DNA of 64,000 nt, from the NCBI GenBank assembly GCA_040080965.1, contig JBEBHH010000001.1, positions 163,670 to 227,669 on the forward strand, given 5' to 3'. Under the pieces are notes generated by a model, which was not told the origin of the DNA, searched no databases, and was given only the letters and a program-made list of their open reading frames with translations. The translations under genes and the position numbers were made by a program. Position 1 is the first letter of the stretch. Each line of letters begins with the position of its first letter. Shown piece after piece: positions 33,002 to 41,689 of the stretch. The DNA is from SHZI01 sp040080965. Its GTDB lineage: Bacteria > Pseudomonadota > Gammaproteobacteria > Steroidobacterales > GCA-2729495.

Positions 33002-34212
33002 ATGATGCCCCGTGTGCGCAGGTCCGCGATCCGGACGGCGTCAAAGCCGAGCAGGCTCCGGTAGATCTCGTCGGAGTGCTGGCCCAGTTCCGGCGCGGGC
33101 GAGTGGATGCCACCCGGTGTGCGGGACAGCTTCGGCGCCACATTCTGCATCCGCAATTCGCCGAACTTTGGATGCAGGGTCTTCACGATGGCTTCACGAG
33201 CCCGGAAATGGGCGTCCTCCAGCATCTCCGGCGTCCGGTAGATCTTGCCGGACGGGATGCCGAACTGCTCCATCAACTGCTCCAGAGGGCCGGCATCGAT
33301 GGTGCGGGTCCAGTCGGCGATGAGGTCGTCGAGTTCCTTCTGGCGGGCGCCGCGGGCCGTGTGGGTCGCGTAGCGCTCGTCCTTGGACAGTTCCGGCCTG
33401 CCCATGGCTTCCGTGAGCCGGCCAAACACCGTGTCCTGGTTCGCGGCAATCAGGATCATGCCGCCATCGCGGGTCGGGTAAACATTGGATGGCGCAACGT
33501 TGGGCAGAATCGCCCCGGTGCGTTCCCGGACGTAGCCCGTCTTGTCGTACTCGGTGACCAGGGATTCCATCATGTTAAGGACGGCTTCGTAGATGGCAGA
33601 GTCCACGACCTGGCCCTGGCCGGTGCGCTCGCGATAATAGAGTGCCGACAGCGCGCCGACGCACGCGAAGGTGGCGGCGAGAGAGTCACCGATGCTGATC
33701 CCCATGCGGCTTGGCGGCGTGGCCGGATCGCCGCACACGTAGCGCAGTCCGCCCATGGCTTCGCCAACGGCGCCAAAACCCGCCCTCTTGGCGTAGGGAC
33801 CCGTCTGACCGAAGCCGGAGACGCGGATCATGATCAGGCGGGGATTGATCTTCTGCAGTTCGGCATAGGACAGGTTCCACCGCTCCAGGGTTCCGGGCCG
33901 GAAGTTCTCCAGGAGGAAATCGGCCTTGGCGATCAGGTCCCTGGCGATGGCCTGGCCTTCGGCCTCGCGCAGATTCAGGGTCACGGATTTCTTGTTGCGG
34001 GCCACCACGGGCCACCACAGGGACATTCCGTGGGCCTTCTCGCGGCCCCATTCCCGCATGGGGTCACCCTGTCCGGGGGGTTCGATCTTGATGACCTCGG
34101 CGCCGAAATCGCCAAGCAGCTGGCCGCAGAACGGCCCCGCCAGAAGGGTGCCCATTTCGATCAGGCGTAGGCCCGCCAGCGGGCCACTGCCCTGTGTTTG
34201 TTCGTTTGCCAT
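32998..34212 (-). CDS. CaiB/BaiF family (class III) CoA-transferase
   Basis: 404 residues. Family signatures: LRLIEMGTLLAGPFCGQLLGD, GAEVIKIEPPGQGDPMREWG, NKKSVTLNLR, DFLLENFRPGTLERW, and the nucleophilic Asp in ISIGDSLAATFACVGAL. It moves CoA between a CoA-thioester (often succinyl-CoA) and an organic acid. Divergent from an HMG-CoA lyase-like gene over 140 nt and followed by the VOC gene. The pairing suggests acid activation followed by C-C cleavage, as in itaconate or citramalate degradation, but this is inference. Confidence 0.93.
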   Translation of the reverse strand: MANEQTQGSGPLAGLRLIEMGTLLAGPFCGQLLGDFGAEVIKIEPPGQGDPMREWGREKAHGMSLWWPVVARNKKSVTLNLREAEGQAIARDLIAKADFLLENFRPGTLERWNLSYAELQKINPRLIMIRVSGFGQTGPYAKRAGFGAVGEAMGGLRYVCGDPATPPSRMGISIGDSLAATFACVGALSALYYRERTGQGQVVDSAIYEAVLNMMESLVTEYDKTGYVRERTGAILPNVAPSNVYPTRDGGMILIAANQDTVFGRLTEAMGRPELSKDERYATHTARGARQKELDDLIADWTRTIDAGPLEQLMEQFGIPSGKIYRTPEMLEDAHFRAREAIVKTLHPKFGELRMQNVAPKLSRTPGGIHSPAPELGQHSDEIYRSLLGFDAVRIADLRTRGII

Positions 34213-34297
34213 CCCAAAGCCCTGTCAGATGAGGTGGAAAGTCGCGTTGCGAGGCACAGTGTCGAGGCCCCGGCCGGGCCATCGGCCTGGTGACTTC

Positions 34298-34325
34298 TTG
34301 TAACGCTGACTGCGCCGTATAGAAT
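34298..34325 (+). promoter_or_regulatory. Sigma70-like promoter for the HMG-CoA lyase-like gene
   Basis: TTGTAA at 34298-34303 and TAGAAT at 34320-34325 are separated by 16 bp, upstream of the ATG at 34353. Each box differs from consensus by one or two bases. This is the best promoter match in the divergent spacer. Confidence 0.5.
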
Positions 34326-34352
34326 ACCGTTTTTCCTGCCTCCTGTAAGGCC

Positions 34353-35291
34353 ATGAGCCAGCCACCACGCCACGTTTCCATCATCGAAGTCGGCCCTCGC
34401 GACGGCCTCCAGAGCGAGCCCGAGATCCTGCCGACGGCGACCAAGATCGAGTTCATACGCCGCGCCGTCGATGCCGGCATCCGGCGCCTCGAGGTCACCA
34501 GTTTCGTGCATCCGAAGCGGGTACCGCAGATGGCGGATGCGGAGGATGTGATTCGCGGGCTGCCGCGCAAGGAAGGCGTCATCTACATTGGCCTGGTGCT
34601 CAACAGGAAGGGATTCGAGCGCGCCCAGGCGACGGGCATCCACGAAATTGGAATGGCCGTGGTGGCCAGCGACACCTACAACCAGCGCAACCAGGGCGTG
34701 CCGACGGCAGAGTCGGTCAAGGCCTGGGTGGACATTGCCCGCGCGGCGAAGTTCGCCGGCATCAGGGCGAACGTGATGATCTCTTCAGCGTTTGGCTGCC
34801 CGTTCGAAGGCGAGGTCCCGGTAAGCCGTGTCCTGGACCTCGTGGACCAGGTGATGGAGGGTGATCCGGTGGAACTCGGTCTCGCTGACAGCATCGGAGT
34901 GGGCGTCCCTTCGCAGGTCCGGGACCTTATCGGCGCCGTACGCGAGCGTGCGCCGGGGGTTCCCATTCGCTGTCACTTCCACAATACCCGCAATACCGGC
35001 ATCGCCAATGCACAGGCGGCCCTGGATGCCGGCGCAACGTCCCTTGACGCTAGCATCGGCGGCATTGGCGGCTGTCCGTTTGCCCCGGCCGCCACGGGCA
35101 ACATTCCCACCGACGATCTCCTGTACATGCTTGACCGATCCGGGATCCAGACTGGCGTTTCCCTGGAGCGGATCATTGCGACGAGCAATTGGCTGATCGA
35201 ACAACTTGGTCGGGGCACGCCCGCGATGCTGCCCAAGGCCGGAATTTTTCCGCAGGTCGCGGAAATCAATCGCGCCCGGCTGGCGAGCTGA
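34353..35291 (+). CDS. Hydroxymethylglutaryl-CoA lyase family protein
   Basis: 312 residues, HMGL-like TIM barrel. EVGPRDGLQSEP near the N-terminus supplies the metal Asp and catalytic Arg; GVPIRCHFHNTRNTG carries the H-x-H metal pair, and GGIGGCPFAPAATGN the active-site Cys loop. HMG-CoA lyase gives acetyl-CoA and acetoacetate in leucine degradation; relatives cleave other 3-hydroxy-3-methyl acyl-CoAs such as citramalyl-CoA. No other leucine-degradation gene (carboxylase, isovaleryl-CoA dehydrogenase) is adjacent, while a CoA-transferase is divergent, so a related substrate is equally likely. Confidence 0.9.
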   Translation: MSQPPRHVSIIEVGPRDGLQSEPEILPTATKIEFIRRAVDAGIRRLEVTSFVHPKRVPQMADAEDVIRGLPRKEGVIYIGLVLNRKGFERAQATGIHEIGMAVVASDTYNQRNQGVPTAESVKAWVDIARAAKFAGIRANVMISSAFGCPFEGEVPVSRVLDLVDQVMEGDPVELGLADSIGVGVPSQVRDLIGAVRERAPGVPIRCHFHNTRNTGIANAQAALDAGATSLDASIGGIGGCPFAPAATGNIPTDDLLYMLDRSGIQTGVSLERIIATSNWLIEQLGRGTPAMLPKAGIFPQVAEINRARLAS

Positions 35292-35361
35292 CGCCAGCCT
35301 GGCTGGAGAACAGTTCCTGCGGCAGCACTTGCTGGCGTGGGGCAATTCAAGAACTGGTTGT

Positions 35362-35380
35362 CGCGGCAGAGTCTGCCGCG
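35362..35380. repeat. 19-nt near-perfect palindrome upstream of hyuA
   Basis: CGCGGCAGA (35362-35370) and TCTGCCGCG (35372-35380) are exact inverted repeats around a single G. It lies 39 nt before the hydantoinase A gene in the 127-nt spacer. It could be an operator (an IclR regulator is encoded nearby) or, as RNA, an 8-bp hairpin with a 3-nt loop. No T-run follows. Confidence 0.5.
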
Positions 35381-35418
35381 GTCCCGAAGCTGAGCACTGG
35401 AACATCTGAGAGGCCTGT

Positions 35419-37476
35419 ATGAGTTACCGACTAGGGGTTGACGTTGGCGGAACGTTCACGGATCTGCTGCTCATCGACGAGCAGAGCGGTGACGTGTTCA
35501 CGGCCAAGGTCCCGAGCACCCCGCACGATTCGTCCGTTGGCGTGCTGAACGGCATCGAGAAGGTCTGCAAGAACGCGGGCATCGATCCCAACAAGATCAC
35601 GCATTTCATGCACGGAACGACAGTGGCCACGAACACGGTGCTCACGGGCTCCGGCGCCAAGGTGGGTCTGGTGACGACCAAGGGTTACCGGCAGGTCCTC
35701 CAGATTGCCCGGTCATTCGTTCCCGGTGGCCTCGGTGGCTGGGTCATTTACAACAAGAGTCTGCCCATTGCCCCGCTAGCGCTGACCATCGAAGCCGACG
35801 AGCGCATTGGCGCGCGGGGCGAGGTGGTGCGCAAGCTCGACGAGGCCAAGCTGCGTCGCGAACTGAAGGCGCTGAGCAAGAAGGGCATCGAGGCGCTGAC
35901 GATTTCCCTGATCAATTCCTTTGCCAACGGCGATCACGAAGTCCAGGTGGCGAAGATTGCGAAGGAGGTCATGCCGAACATCCCGATCTCGCTCTCGTCG
36001 GAGATCGTTCCAGAGATGCAGGAATACGAGCGCACGATCACAACCGTTGCCAATTCCTACGTCCGGCCGAAGGTGGAGACCTACGTCCGCAACCTGCACC
36101 GGCAGCTGCAGAAGACAATGAGCAAGGTCCAGCTGCACATCCTTCGTTCCGATGGTGGGCTGGCGTCTGCCAAGGCCGCCGAGTCCTTCCCGGTGAACCT
36201 GCTCATGAGCGGACCCGCTGGTGGCGTTTCCGGCGCCGTGTGGGTTGCACAGCAGGCGGGCTTCAAGAACCTGCTGACCTTCGACATGGGCGGCACGTCC
36301 ACGGACGTCTGCCTGGTCGAGAACGGCAAGGCCCAGTTGCGTCGCGAGACGACAGTTGGCGATGTCGTGGTCCGTGCTTCGTCCGTCGATGTCCGCACTG
36401 TTGGCGCCGGGGGTGGCTCCATTGCCAAGGTCCCGGAACTGACCAAGGCGTTGCGTGTCGGTCCGGAGAGCGCCGGCGCCGTGCCGGGACCGGCCGCCTA
36501 CAATCGCGGTGGCACCCTGCCCACAGTGACCGATGCCAACGTGGTCCTGGGCTACCTGCCGAGCGGTGAAGTGCGCCTCGGTGGCGACATGAAGGTGCGA
36601 CGCGACCTGGCCGAGAATGCGGTCAAGTCGGTTGCCGAGGCGCTGGGACTCAGCCTCAAGCAGGCGGCTGCCGGCATCATCGACATCGTCAACGAGAACA
36701 TGTACGGGGCCCTGCGCCTGGTTTCCGTTGAAAAGGGCTACGACCCGCGCGACTTTGCACTGATCGCCTTCGGTGGCGCCGGCCCGCTGCACGCCAACGC
36801 CCTGGGCAAACTCATGAACTCCTGGCCGGTGATCATTCCGCCGGGTCCGGGCGTGCTGTGCGCCTACGGCGACGCCACCACCCGGGTCCGGGATGAGGCT
36901 TCACGCACGTTCATCCGCCGCTTCAACGAAACCAACAACAAGGAAGTCGCCAAGATCTTCCGGGCGCTGGCCAGCGACGCCTCCAAGGCGCTGGACAGCG
37001 AGGGAATTCCCAAAGGTGACCAGTCGGCCAGCTATCAGGTAGACATCCGTTACCACGGCCAGGGCCTGCTTCTCACCGTGGATTTCGAGATCGAGGAGTT
37101 CGACCAGCGGGGCCTGGAAATCATCGGCGAGCGTTTCGACGAGATGCACCGCCAGCTGTTCACGTTCGCCCTCCCTCTCGAGAAGGAACTGGTGAACCTC
37201 CGGGCCGTCGCCCAGGGCAAGCCGACCAACGTCCGCGCCCTGCGGGTCGACAAGGGCGGAGAGAGCCCGTCTGCTGCTGCCTCGGCCAAGCTCAAGTTGT
37301 ACGTCGATGGCAAGGACCAGGAAGCCACTCTCTACGATCGGTCGAAGCTCAAGTCGGGCAATGTCGTAAAGGGTCCGGCAATCGTGCTCGAGATGGACTC
37401 CACCACGCTGATTCTTCCTGGCCATGCGGGGAAGGTCGACGACTGGGGCAACATCCTCATCAACCCGGCGGCCTGA
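35419..37476 (+). CDS. hyuA: Hydantoinase/oxoprolinase family subunit A
   Basis: 685 residues. An ASKHA-type ATPase: phosphate-1 loop LGVDVGGTFTDLLLID, MHGTTVATNTVL, the second phosphate loop LLTFDMGGTSTDVCLV, and VGAGGGSIA. Family members include N-methylhydantoinase A, 5-oxoprolinase and the ATP-dependent acetone and acetophenone carboxylases; they act with a B subunit, here encoded 48 nt downstream. The sequence alone does not tell hydantoin opening from ketone carboxylation. Absence of a hydantoin racemase or carbamoylase nearby argues weakly against hydantoin use. Confidence 0.92.
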   Translation: MSYRLGVDVGGTFTDLLLIDEQSGDVFTAKVPSTPHDSSVGVLNGIEKVCKNAGIDPNKITHFMHGTTVATNTVLTGSGAKVGLVTTKGYRQVLQIARSFVPGGLGGWVIYNKSLPIAPLALTIEADERIGARGEVVRKLDEAKLRRELKALSKKGIEALTISLINSFANGDHEVQVAKIAKEVMPNIPISLSSEIVPEMQEYERTITTVANSYVRPKVETYVRNLHRQLQKTMSKVQLHILRSDGGLASAKAAESFPVNLLMSGPAGGVSGAVWVAQQAGFKNLLTFDMGGTSTDVCLVENGKAQLRRETTVGDVVVRASSVDVRTVGAGGGSIAKVPELTKALRVGPESAGAVPGPAAYNRGGTLPTVTDANVVLGYLPSGEVRLGGDMKVRRDLAENAVKSVAEALGLSLKQAAAGIIDIVNENMYGALRLVSVEKGYDPRDFALIAFGGAGPLHANALGKLMNSWPVIIPPGPGVLCAYGDATTRVRDEASRTFIRRFNETNNKEVAKIFRALASDASKALDSEGIPKGDQSASYQVDIRYHGQGLLLTVDFEIEEFDQRGLEIIGERFDEMHRQLFTFALPLEKELVNLRAVAQGKPTNVRALRVDKGGESPSAAASAKLKLYVDGKDQEATLYDRSKLKSGNVVKGPAIVLEMDSTTLILPGHAGKVDDWGNILINPAA

Positions 37477-37524
37477 TGCACCCGGTGCACGGAACAGCCA
37501 GCCACAGATTTCAGGAGTAACGAA

Positions 37525-39450
37525 ATGCCAGCCAGAATTGTTGAGACGCGTCCCCGCCCGTTCAAGCGGATCACGATCGATCCCATCACGCTCGACATCA
37601 TCGAGAATGCCATGCTGAATGCACGGCACGAGATGGACACGGTCCTGTTCCGTACGGCCATGTCGCCCGGCATCCGGGAGCAGCACGACGAGTTCCCGAT
37701 GATCGCCAACCTCGACGGCAAGATGGTCGTCGGGCAGTTCGGCAGCTTCATCTACGGCTTCAAGGCCGCCTACGACGGGACGATCGAGGAGGGCGACATG
37801 TTCCTCACGACCGATCCCTACACCTGCAACGGCGCCGTAAGCCATTCGAACGACTGGCTGCTGCTCCGGCCAATCTTCAAGGACGGCCGCCTGATCGCCT
37901 ACGCGGCGATGTTCGGCCACATGACGGACATCGGTGGCAAGGTCCCCGGCAGCCTGCCGACCGACGCCCAGTCGATCTTCGAAGAGGGCATTCGCATCCC
38001 TCCTACCAAGATCTTCAAGAATGACGTGCTGCAGGAGGATGTCCTCGAGATCATCCTGCACAACTGCCGCATGCCACAGTGGAATCGGAGCGACTTCTAC
38101 GCGATCGTCGCCGCCATTCGCACGGCGGAGAAGCGGGTCATCGAGATGTCGAACCGCTTCGGGGATGACACGCTGTATTCCGCCCTCGAGGACCTGCTCG
38201 ACCGCAACAAGCGTGCCATGAGCAAGCTCATCAATGCGGCCGTCCCCACCAAGAAGCAGTACTTCGAGGACTACCTGTGCGATGACGGCATGGGCATGGG
38301 TCCCTACAAGATCAAGTGCGCCATGTGGCGCGAGGGTGACAAGGTCATCTTCGACTTCGATGGCACGGATCCGCAGTCGACGGGCTCCGTGAACTTCCTC
38401 CTCAACGAGGAAATGTTCAAGATGTTCTGCGGCGTGTACATGATCATGGTCTTCGACCCGCAGATCATGTTTAACGACGGATTCTACGACCTGATGGAGG
38501 TGCGCATTCCGGAGGGATCGTTGCTGAAGCCGCGTTTCCCGGCAGCGCTGTCCTGCCGCACGCATGCCCTTGGCCGCATCTTCGACATCCTTGGCGGCCT
38601 GCTGGGCCAGGGAAACCCCGACTTCCTGTGTGCTGCCGGCTTCTCCGACAGCCCGCATTTCATGTATTCGGGGTATCGCAAGACGGGCGAGTGGTACCAG
38701 CTCTACAGCATCGGATTCGGCGGCATTCCAGGGAAGCCGTTTGGCGACGGCCCGGACGGGCACTCCCTGTGGCCCAGCTTTACCAATGTCCCGAACGAGT
38801 TCCTCGAGAGCTACTTCCCGCTCCGTATCGAGGCGTACGAGACCCTTACCGACACCGGTGGTGCAGGCCTGCATCGCGGTGGTAACGCGCTACGCGTGGG
38901 CTATCGCTTCCTGGAGCCCGGCCAGATCTCGATCCACGACGATCGCTGGCTGACCTACCCCTGGGGCGTCAACGGTGGCCTGCCCGGGGCGCGGAGCCGG
39001 AAGATCATGATGCGCAAGAACGGCAAGAAGGAACTCCTGCCGTCCAAGTGCGATCGCATCCCCGTGGCCGAAGGCGACCTGCTGTATTTCGACACCTGGG
39101 GTGGCGGCGGCTGGGGCGATCCGCTTAAGCGGCCGGCCGAGAAGGTGGCCTTCGACGTGGAAGCCGGCCTCGTCTCCCGCGAGGGCGCCAAGCGCTACGG
39201 TGTCGTTATCAAGCCCAACGGCGTCGTCGACGACAAGGCGACGATCACATTGCGGGCCAAGATGGCCAAGAAGCGTGGCAAGACGAAGCTCTTCGACTTC
39301 GGTGGCACCATTCCTGAGCTCAAGAAGGCCTGCAAGAAGGAAACGGGGCTCGAGCCGCCGAAGACACCGGTATTCCAGACGTGGGCGAAGCCGGCCACGG
39401 AAGGCGCCAAGTCAGGCGCTGGCAAGAAGGCGGCACGCAAGGTCGCCTGA
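37525..39450 (+). CDS. hyuB: Hydantoinase/oxoprolinase family subunit B
   Basis: 641 residues. HyuB signatures: DPITLDIIENAMLNARHEMD, RTAMSPGIREQHDEFP, DMFLTTDPYTCNGAVSHSND, GHMTDIGGKVPGS, and a C-terminal GGGGWGDPLKRP. It partners with HyuA. The last 60 residues after the conserved domain are rich in Lys and Ala (ending GAGKKAARKVA), an extension I cannot assign. A strong hairpin with a T-rich tail follows 22 nt after the stop. Confidence 0.92.
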   Translation: MPARIVETRPRPFKRITIDPITLDIIENAMLNARHEMDTVLFRTAMSPGIREQHDEFPMIANLDGKMVVGQFGSFIYGFKAAYDGTIEEGDMFLTTDPYTCNGAVSHSNDWLLLRPIFKDGRLIAYAAMFGHMTDIGGKVPGSLPTDAQSIFEEGIRIPPTKIFKNDVLQEDVLEIILHNCRMPQWNRSDFYAIVAAIRTAEKRVIEMSNRFGDDTLYSALEDLLDRNKRAMSKLINAAVPTKKQYFEDYLCDDGMGMGPYKIKCAMWREGDKVIFDFDGTDPQSTGSVNFLLNEEMFKMFCGVYMIMVFDPQIMFNDGFYDLMEVRIPEGSLLKPRFPAALSCRTHALGRIFDILGGLLGQGNPDFLCAAGFSDSPHFMYSGYRKTGEWYQLYSIGFGGIPGKPFGDGPDGHSLWPSFTNVPNEFLESYFPLRIEAYETLTDTGGAGLHRGGNALRVGYRFLEPGQISIHDDRWLTYPWGVNGGLPGARSRKIMMRKNGKKELLPSKCDRIPVAEGDLLYFDTWGGGGWGDPLKRPAEKVAFDVEAGLVSREGAKRYGVVIKPNGVVDDKATITLRAKMAKKRGKTKLFDFGGTIPELKKACKKETGLEPPKTPVFQTWAKPATEGAKSGAGKKAARKVA

Positions 39451-39472
39451 TCGCGGCTGGAGCCGAAGCAAC

Positions 39473-39513
39473 AAGGCCCTGGCGAACGGAAGTACGCCAG
39501 GGCCTTTCCTTTT
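39473..39513 (+). terminator. Intrinsic terminator after hyuB
   Basis: AAGGCCCTGGCG (39473-39484) pairs perfectly with CGCCAGGGCCTT (39495-39506) across a 10-nt loop, followed by TCCTTTT. It ends the HMGL/hyuAB transcription unit and lies in the gap between convergent hyuB and the IclR gene, so it may also stop transcription from the other side. Confidence 0.8.
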
Positions 39514-39530
39514 GGGGGAGTCCCGCTAAC

Positions 39531-40358
39531 TCAGTCGTCGGATGCCGGCGCCGGATTGTCCGTGGCGATGGAAAGCGCCTGCTCTTCGCTCTGGGACATG
39601 AAGTCGTCGCCGATCCGCTGGGCGATGGCGCGCAACCGGGGGATGAAGCGCTGGATGGCCTCAGCTTCCGGGACGGCCGTGCTCGAGAAGCGGATGGTCA
39701 GCGAAGCCAGCATGCGTTCCCCGGCCAGGATCGGCACGGACAGGCTGAGCTCGTCCGAAACGCGCCGGGACCTTCGCCACGCCGCGTAGCCCCGTTTGCG
39801 GGTCTCCTGGAGGAGGTCGTGGACCTTCTTGCGATTGGCAGCCGGCTGGTCCTCGGTGCGCTTGGACTTGGCCAGCAGGTCGAGGAGGGCGTCCAGCTGC
39901 TCCTTCGGGCACCAGGCGAGGTACGCGATGCCCGATGCCGATCCCAGGATCGCCACCCGGAAGCCGGGACCGCGCTTTTCGACGGCCAGCGGACTCCGGT
40001 GGTCCGTCGTCTGCCGGATGAGCATCGTCGAACCCGATAGTGTCGCAATGGCAATCGGCCAAACCAGCTCGTTACAGAGTTCATACATGTAGGGCCGGGC
40101 GATCTGGGTCACCCACGCCTCGTCATCGAAGCCGTCGGACAGGCCACGCACCAGGATCGTGAGCCGATAGCGCTCGTCGCTGGCAGCGCGGTAGGCATAG
40201 CCAGCGTGACAGAGGGTCTCGAGGATGCGGTACGTGGTCGTGCGAGGCAGGTCGATGGCGGTGGCAACTTCGGATACCGTGGCGCCGTTCTGCTGATTGA
40301 GGACGTGCAGCACTTCGAGGCCACGGAGCAGCGCGCGAATGGGGCGGGTGGAAGTCAT
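39531..40358 (-). CDS. IclR-family transcriptional regulator
   Basis: 275 residues. N-terminal winged helix: LRGLEVLHVLNQQNGATVSE, VATAIDLPRTTTYRILETL, then the ligand-binding domain from about 85 with VAILGSASGIAYLAW, RKRGYA and SLSVPIL. It resembles the MhpR/PcaR-type regulators of aromatic or other acid catabolism. Placed convergent to hyuAB and divergent from cytochrome b561, either of which could be its target. The C-terminal tail (SEEQALSIATDNPAPASDD) is acidic and not part of the fold. Confidence 0.9.
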   Translation of the reverse strand: MTSTRPIRALLRGLEVLHVLNQQNGATVSEVATAIDLPRTTTYRILETLCHAGYAYRAASDERYRLTILVRGLSDGFDDEAWVTQIARPYMYELCNELVWPIAIATLSGSTMLIRQTTDHRSPLAVEKRGPGFRVAILGSASGIAYLAWCPKEQLDALLDLLAKSKRTEDQPAANRKKVHDLLQETRKRGYAAWRRSRRVSDELSLSVPILAGERMLASLTIRFSSTAVPEAEAIQRFIPRLRAIAQRIGDDFMSQSEEQALSIATDNPAPASDD

Positions 40359-40578
40359 CTCTTTTCAGTATCCTGACCTGACCGACAGGCGGACGATGTT
40401 AGTCAACGACCCCGCTGAATCCAAGACCAATTTTCATTTGTTACATACCGTTACGAATACGCTTCCCGCATCGGTCAGGCAACCATTCGCCCGCGCCAGT
40501 TGGCGCGCCCGGCGGTTAGCATGAGTGCTGGCCTGCGGCGTATTCGCGCTGCGTGGCGATTCTCAAGGACCCGAAGCA

Positions 40579-41130
40579 ATGACCGAGCACCTGGCCGACG
40601 GCAGGCAAGACAGTTTCGCGACCCTCCTGGGCGCGCTGATCTTCGCCATCTTCACGTATCTCTTTTACGACACGATCACGATCCCCACGACGCCGCTGGA
40701 TCCTCCTGACGCGCGCCTGGTGTTGCGTGCGTTTCACTACACGCTGGGCATCTCCGTCTGGGTCCTCGTGGCGGTCCGCCTGTACTGGTGGTGGAACGGA
40801 CCCAGGCCCACGCCGCCGCCTGGCCTGCCCCCGCCGGCCTTCGCGTTCAGCCGCGCCATACTCCTGGCGCTATTCCTGACCTTCTTCGTGACGGCCATCA
40901 TCGGGGCCGTGTATGCCTACGCGGATGGCCAGCCGGTGTCCCTCTACGGGATCCGGCTCCCCACTGTGCTACCGGAGAGTTACCCACTGCGCGCCTTCGG
41001 CGGCTATTTCCACAGTGCGTTTGGCTTCTACTACCTCGGGCTCGTCGCGCTCTGGCTTCTGGTCGGTATCTACCAGCACGTCCGCTACCGGGCCGGCCTG
41101 ATGCGACTCCTGCCAGGCTCACGGGTATGA
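40579..41130 (+). CDS. Cytochrome b561-like membrane protein
   Basis: 183 residues from ATG 40579 with four hydrophobic helices (about 13-33, 50-72, 92-116, 145-170). Candidate haem-ligating histidines lie at FHYTLG, YFHSAFG and YQHVRYR, the bacterial b561 pattern. It would carry electrons within the inner membrane between quinone and a periplasmic partner; the next gene encodes a cytochrome c. A longer in-frame start upstream (40525) would add a non-conserved leader. The 220-nt spacer before it holds the IclR promoter region with GTTAC direct repeats at 40440-40444 and 40450-40454. Confidence 0.82.
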   Translation: MTEHLADGRQDSFATLLGALIFAIFTYLFYDTITIPTTPLDPPDARLVLRAFHYTLGISVWVLVAVRLYWWWNGPRPTPPPGLPPPAFAFSRAILLALFLTFFVTAIIGAVYAYADGQPVSLYGIRLPTVLPESYPLRAFGGYFHSAFGFYYLGLVALWLLVGIYQHVRYRAGLMRLLPGSRV

Positions 41131-41167
41131 CGCGCCAGCATCGCTGTTTCCACGAGAGCATCCACAC

Positions 41168-41689
41168 ATGAAGGTTTCGCCGGTCCACCACGCGATGCAC
41201 GCCAGTTTCCTCCTGGCACTGCTGGCCGTTGCCGTCTACCTCCCTTTCCAGGTATTCGGCGTCATTCCGTTCACACGCACCTACGATGTTTCCGCAGCAG
41301 AAAAGCGGACGCTCCTGGAAGGTGTCGAGCTTCCGGACTACTACGCGATGCCGGCATCGCCCGTCCCGGCGGACGAACAGGAACTTCGGACAAGGGACTT
41401 CATGTGGTGCCGCTTCTGCCACACGCTGGAAGCCGGCGAACCTCACCGCGTCGGCCCCAACCTGCACCGGATCGTTGGCCAGCCTGCCGGCATCGTGAAG
41501 GACTTTGCCTATTCCCGCGGCTTCCTGGAGGCCAGGGACAACGGCGTGATCTGGACGCCTGAAACCCTGGACTCTTTTCTCTCGGATCCCCACAACTATG
41601 TACCAGGCAATCGAATGCGCTTCGCGCCCATTGACGACCCTGAACAGCGTCGCCGCGTGATTGCAAAACTGCTCGAGGCAACACGATGA
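41168..41689 (+). CDS. Membrane-anchored class I cytochrome c
   Basis: 173 residues. One N-terminal hydrophobic segment (about 10-32) serves as uncleaved anchor or signal. The haem-binding motif is CRFCH with VGPNL after it, and GNRMRF supplies the probable axial Met. Expected in the periplasm. Lies 37 nt after b561 and overlaps the next gene by ATGA, so the three genes form an operon. It may be the electron acceptor or donor of the b561. Confidence 0.9.
   Translation: MKVSPVHHAMHASFLLALLAVAVYLPFQVFGVIPFTRTYDVSAAEKRTLLEGVELPDYYAMPASPVPADEQELRTRDFMWCRFCHTLEAGEPHRVGPNLHRIVGQPAGIVKDFAYSRGFLEARDNGVIWTPETLDSFLSDPHNYVPGNRMRFAPIDDPEQRRRVIAKLLEATR

Noticed and set aside
36901..38874. Open frame of 657 codons on the minus strand across hyuA/hyuB
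   Set aside because: Shadow of two well-supported genes; no recognisable domain and no ribosome-binding site.
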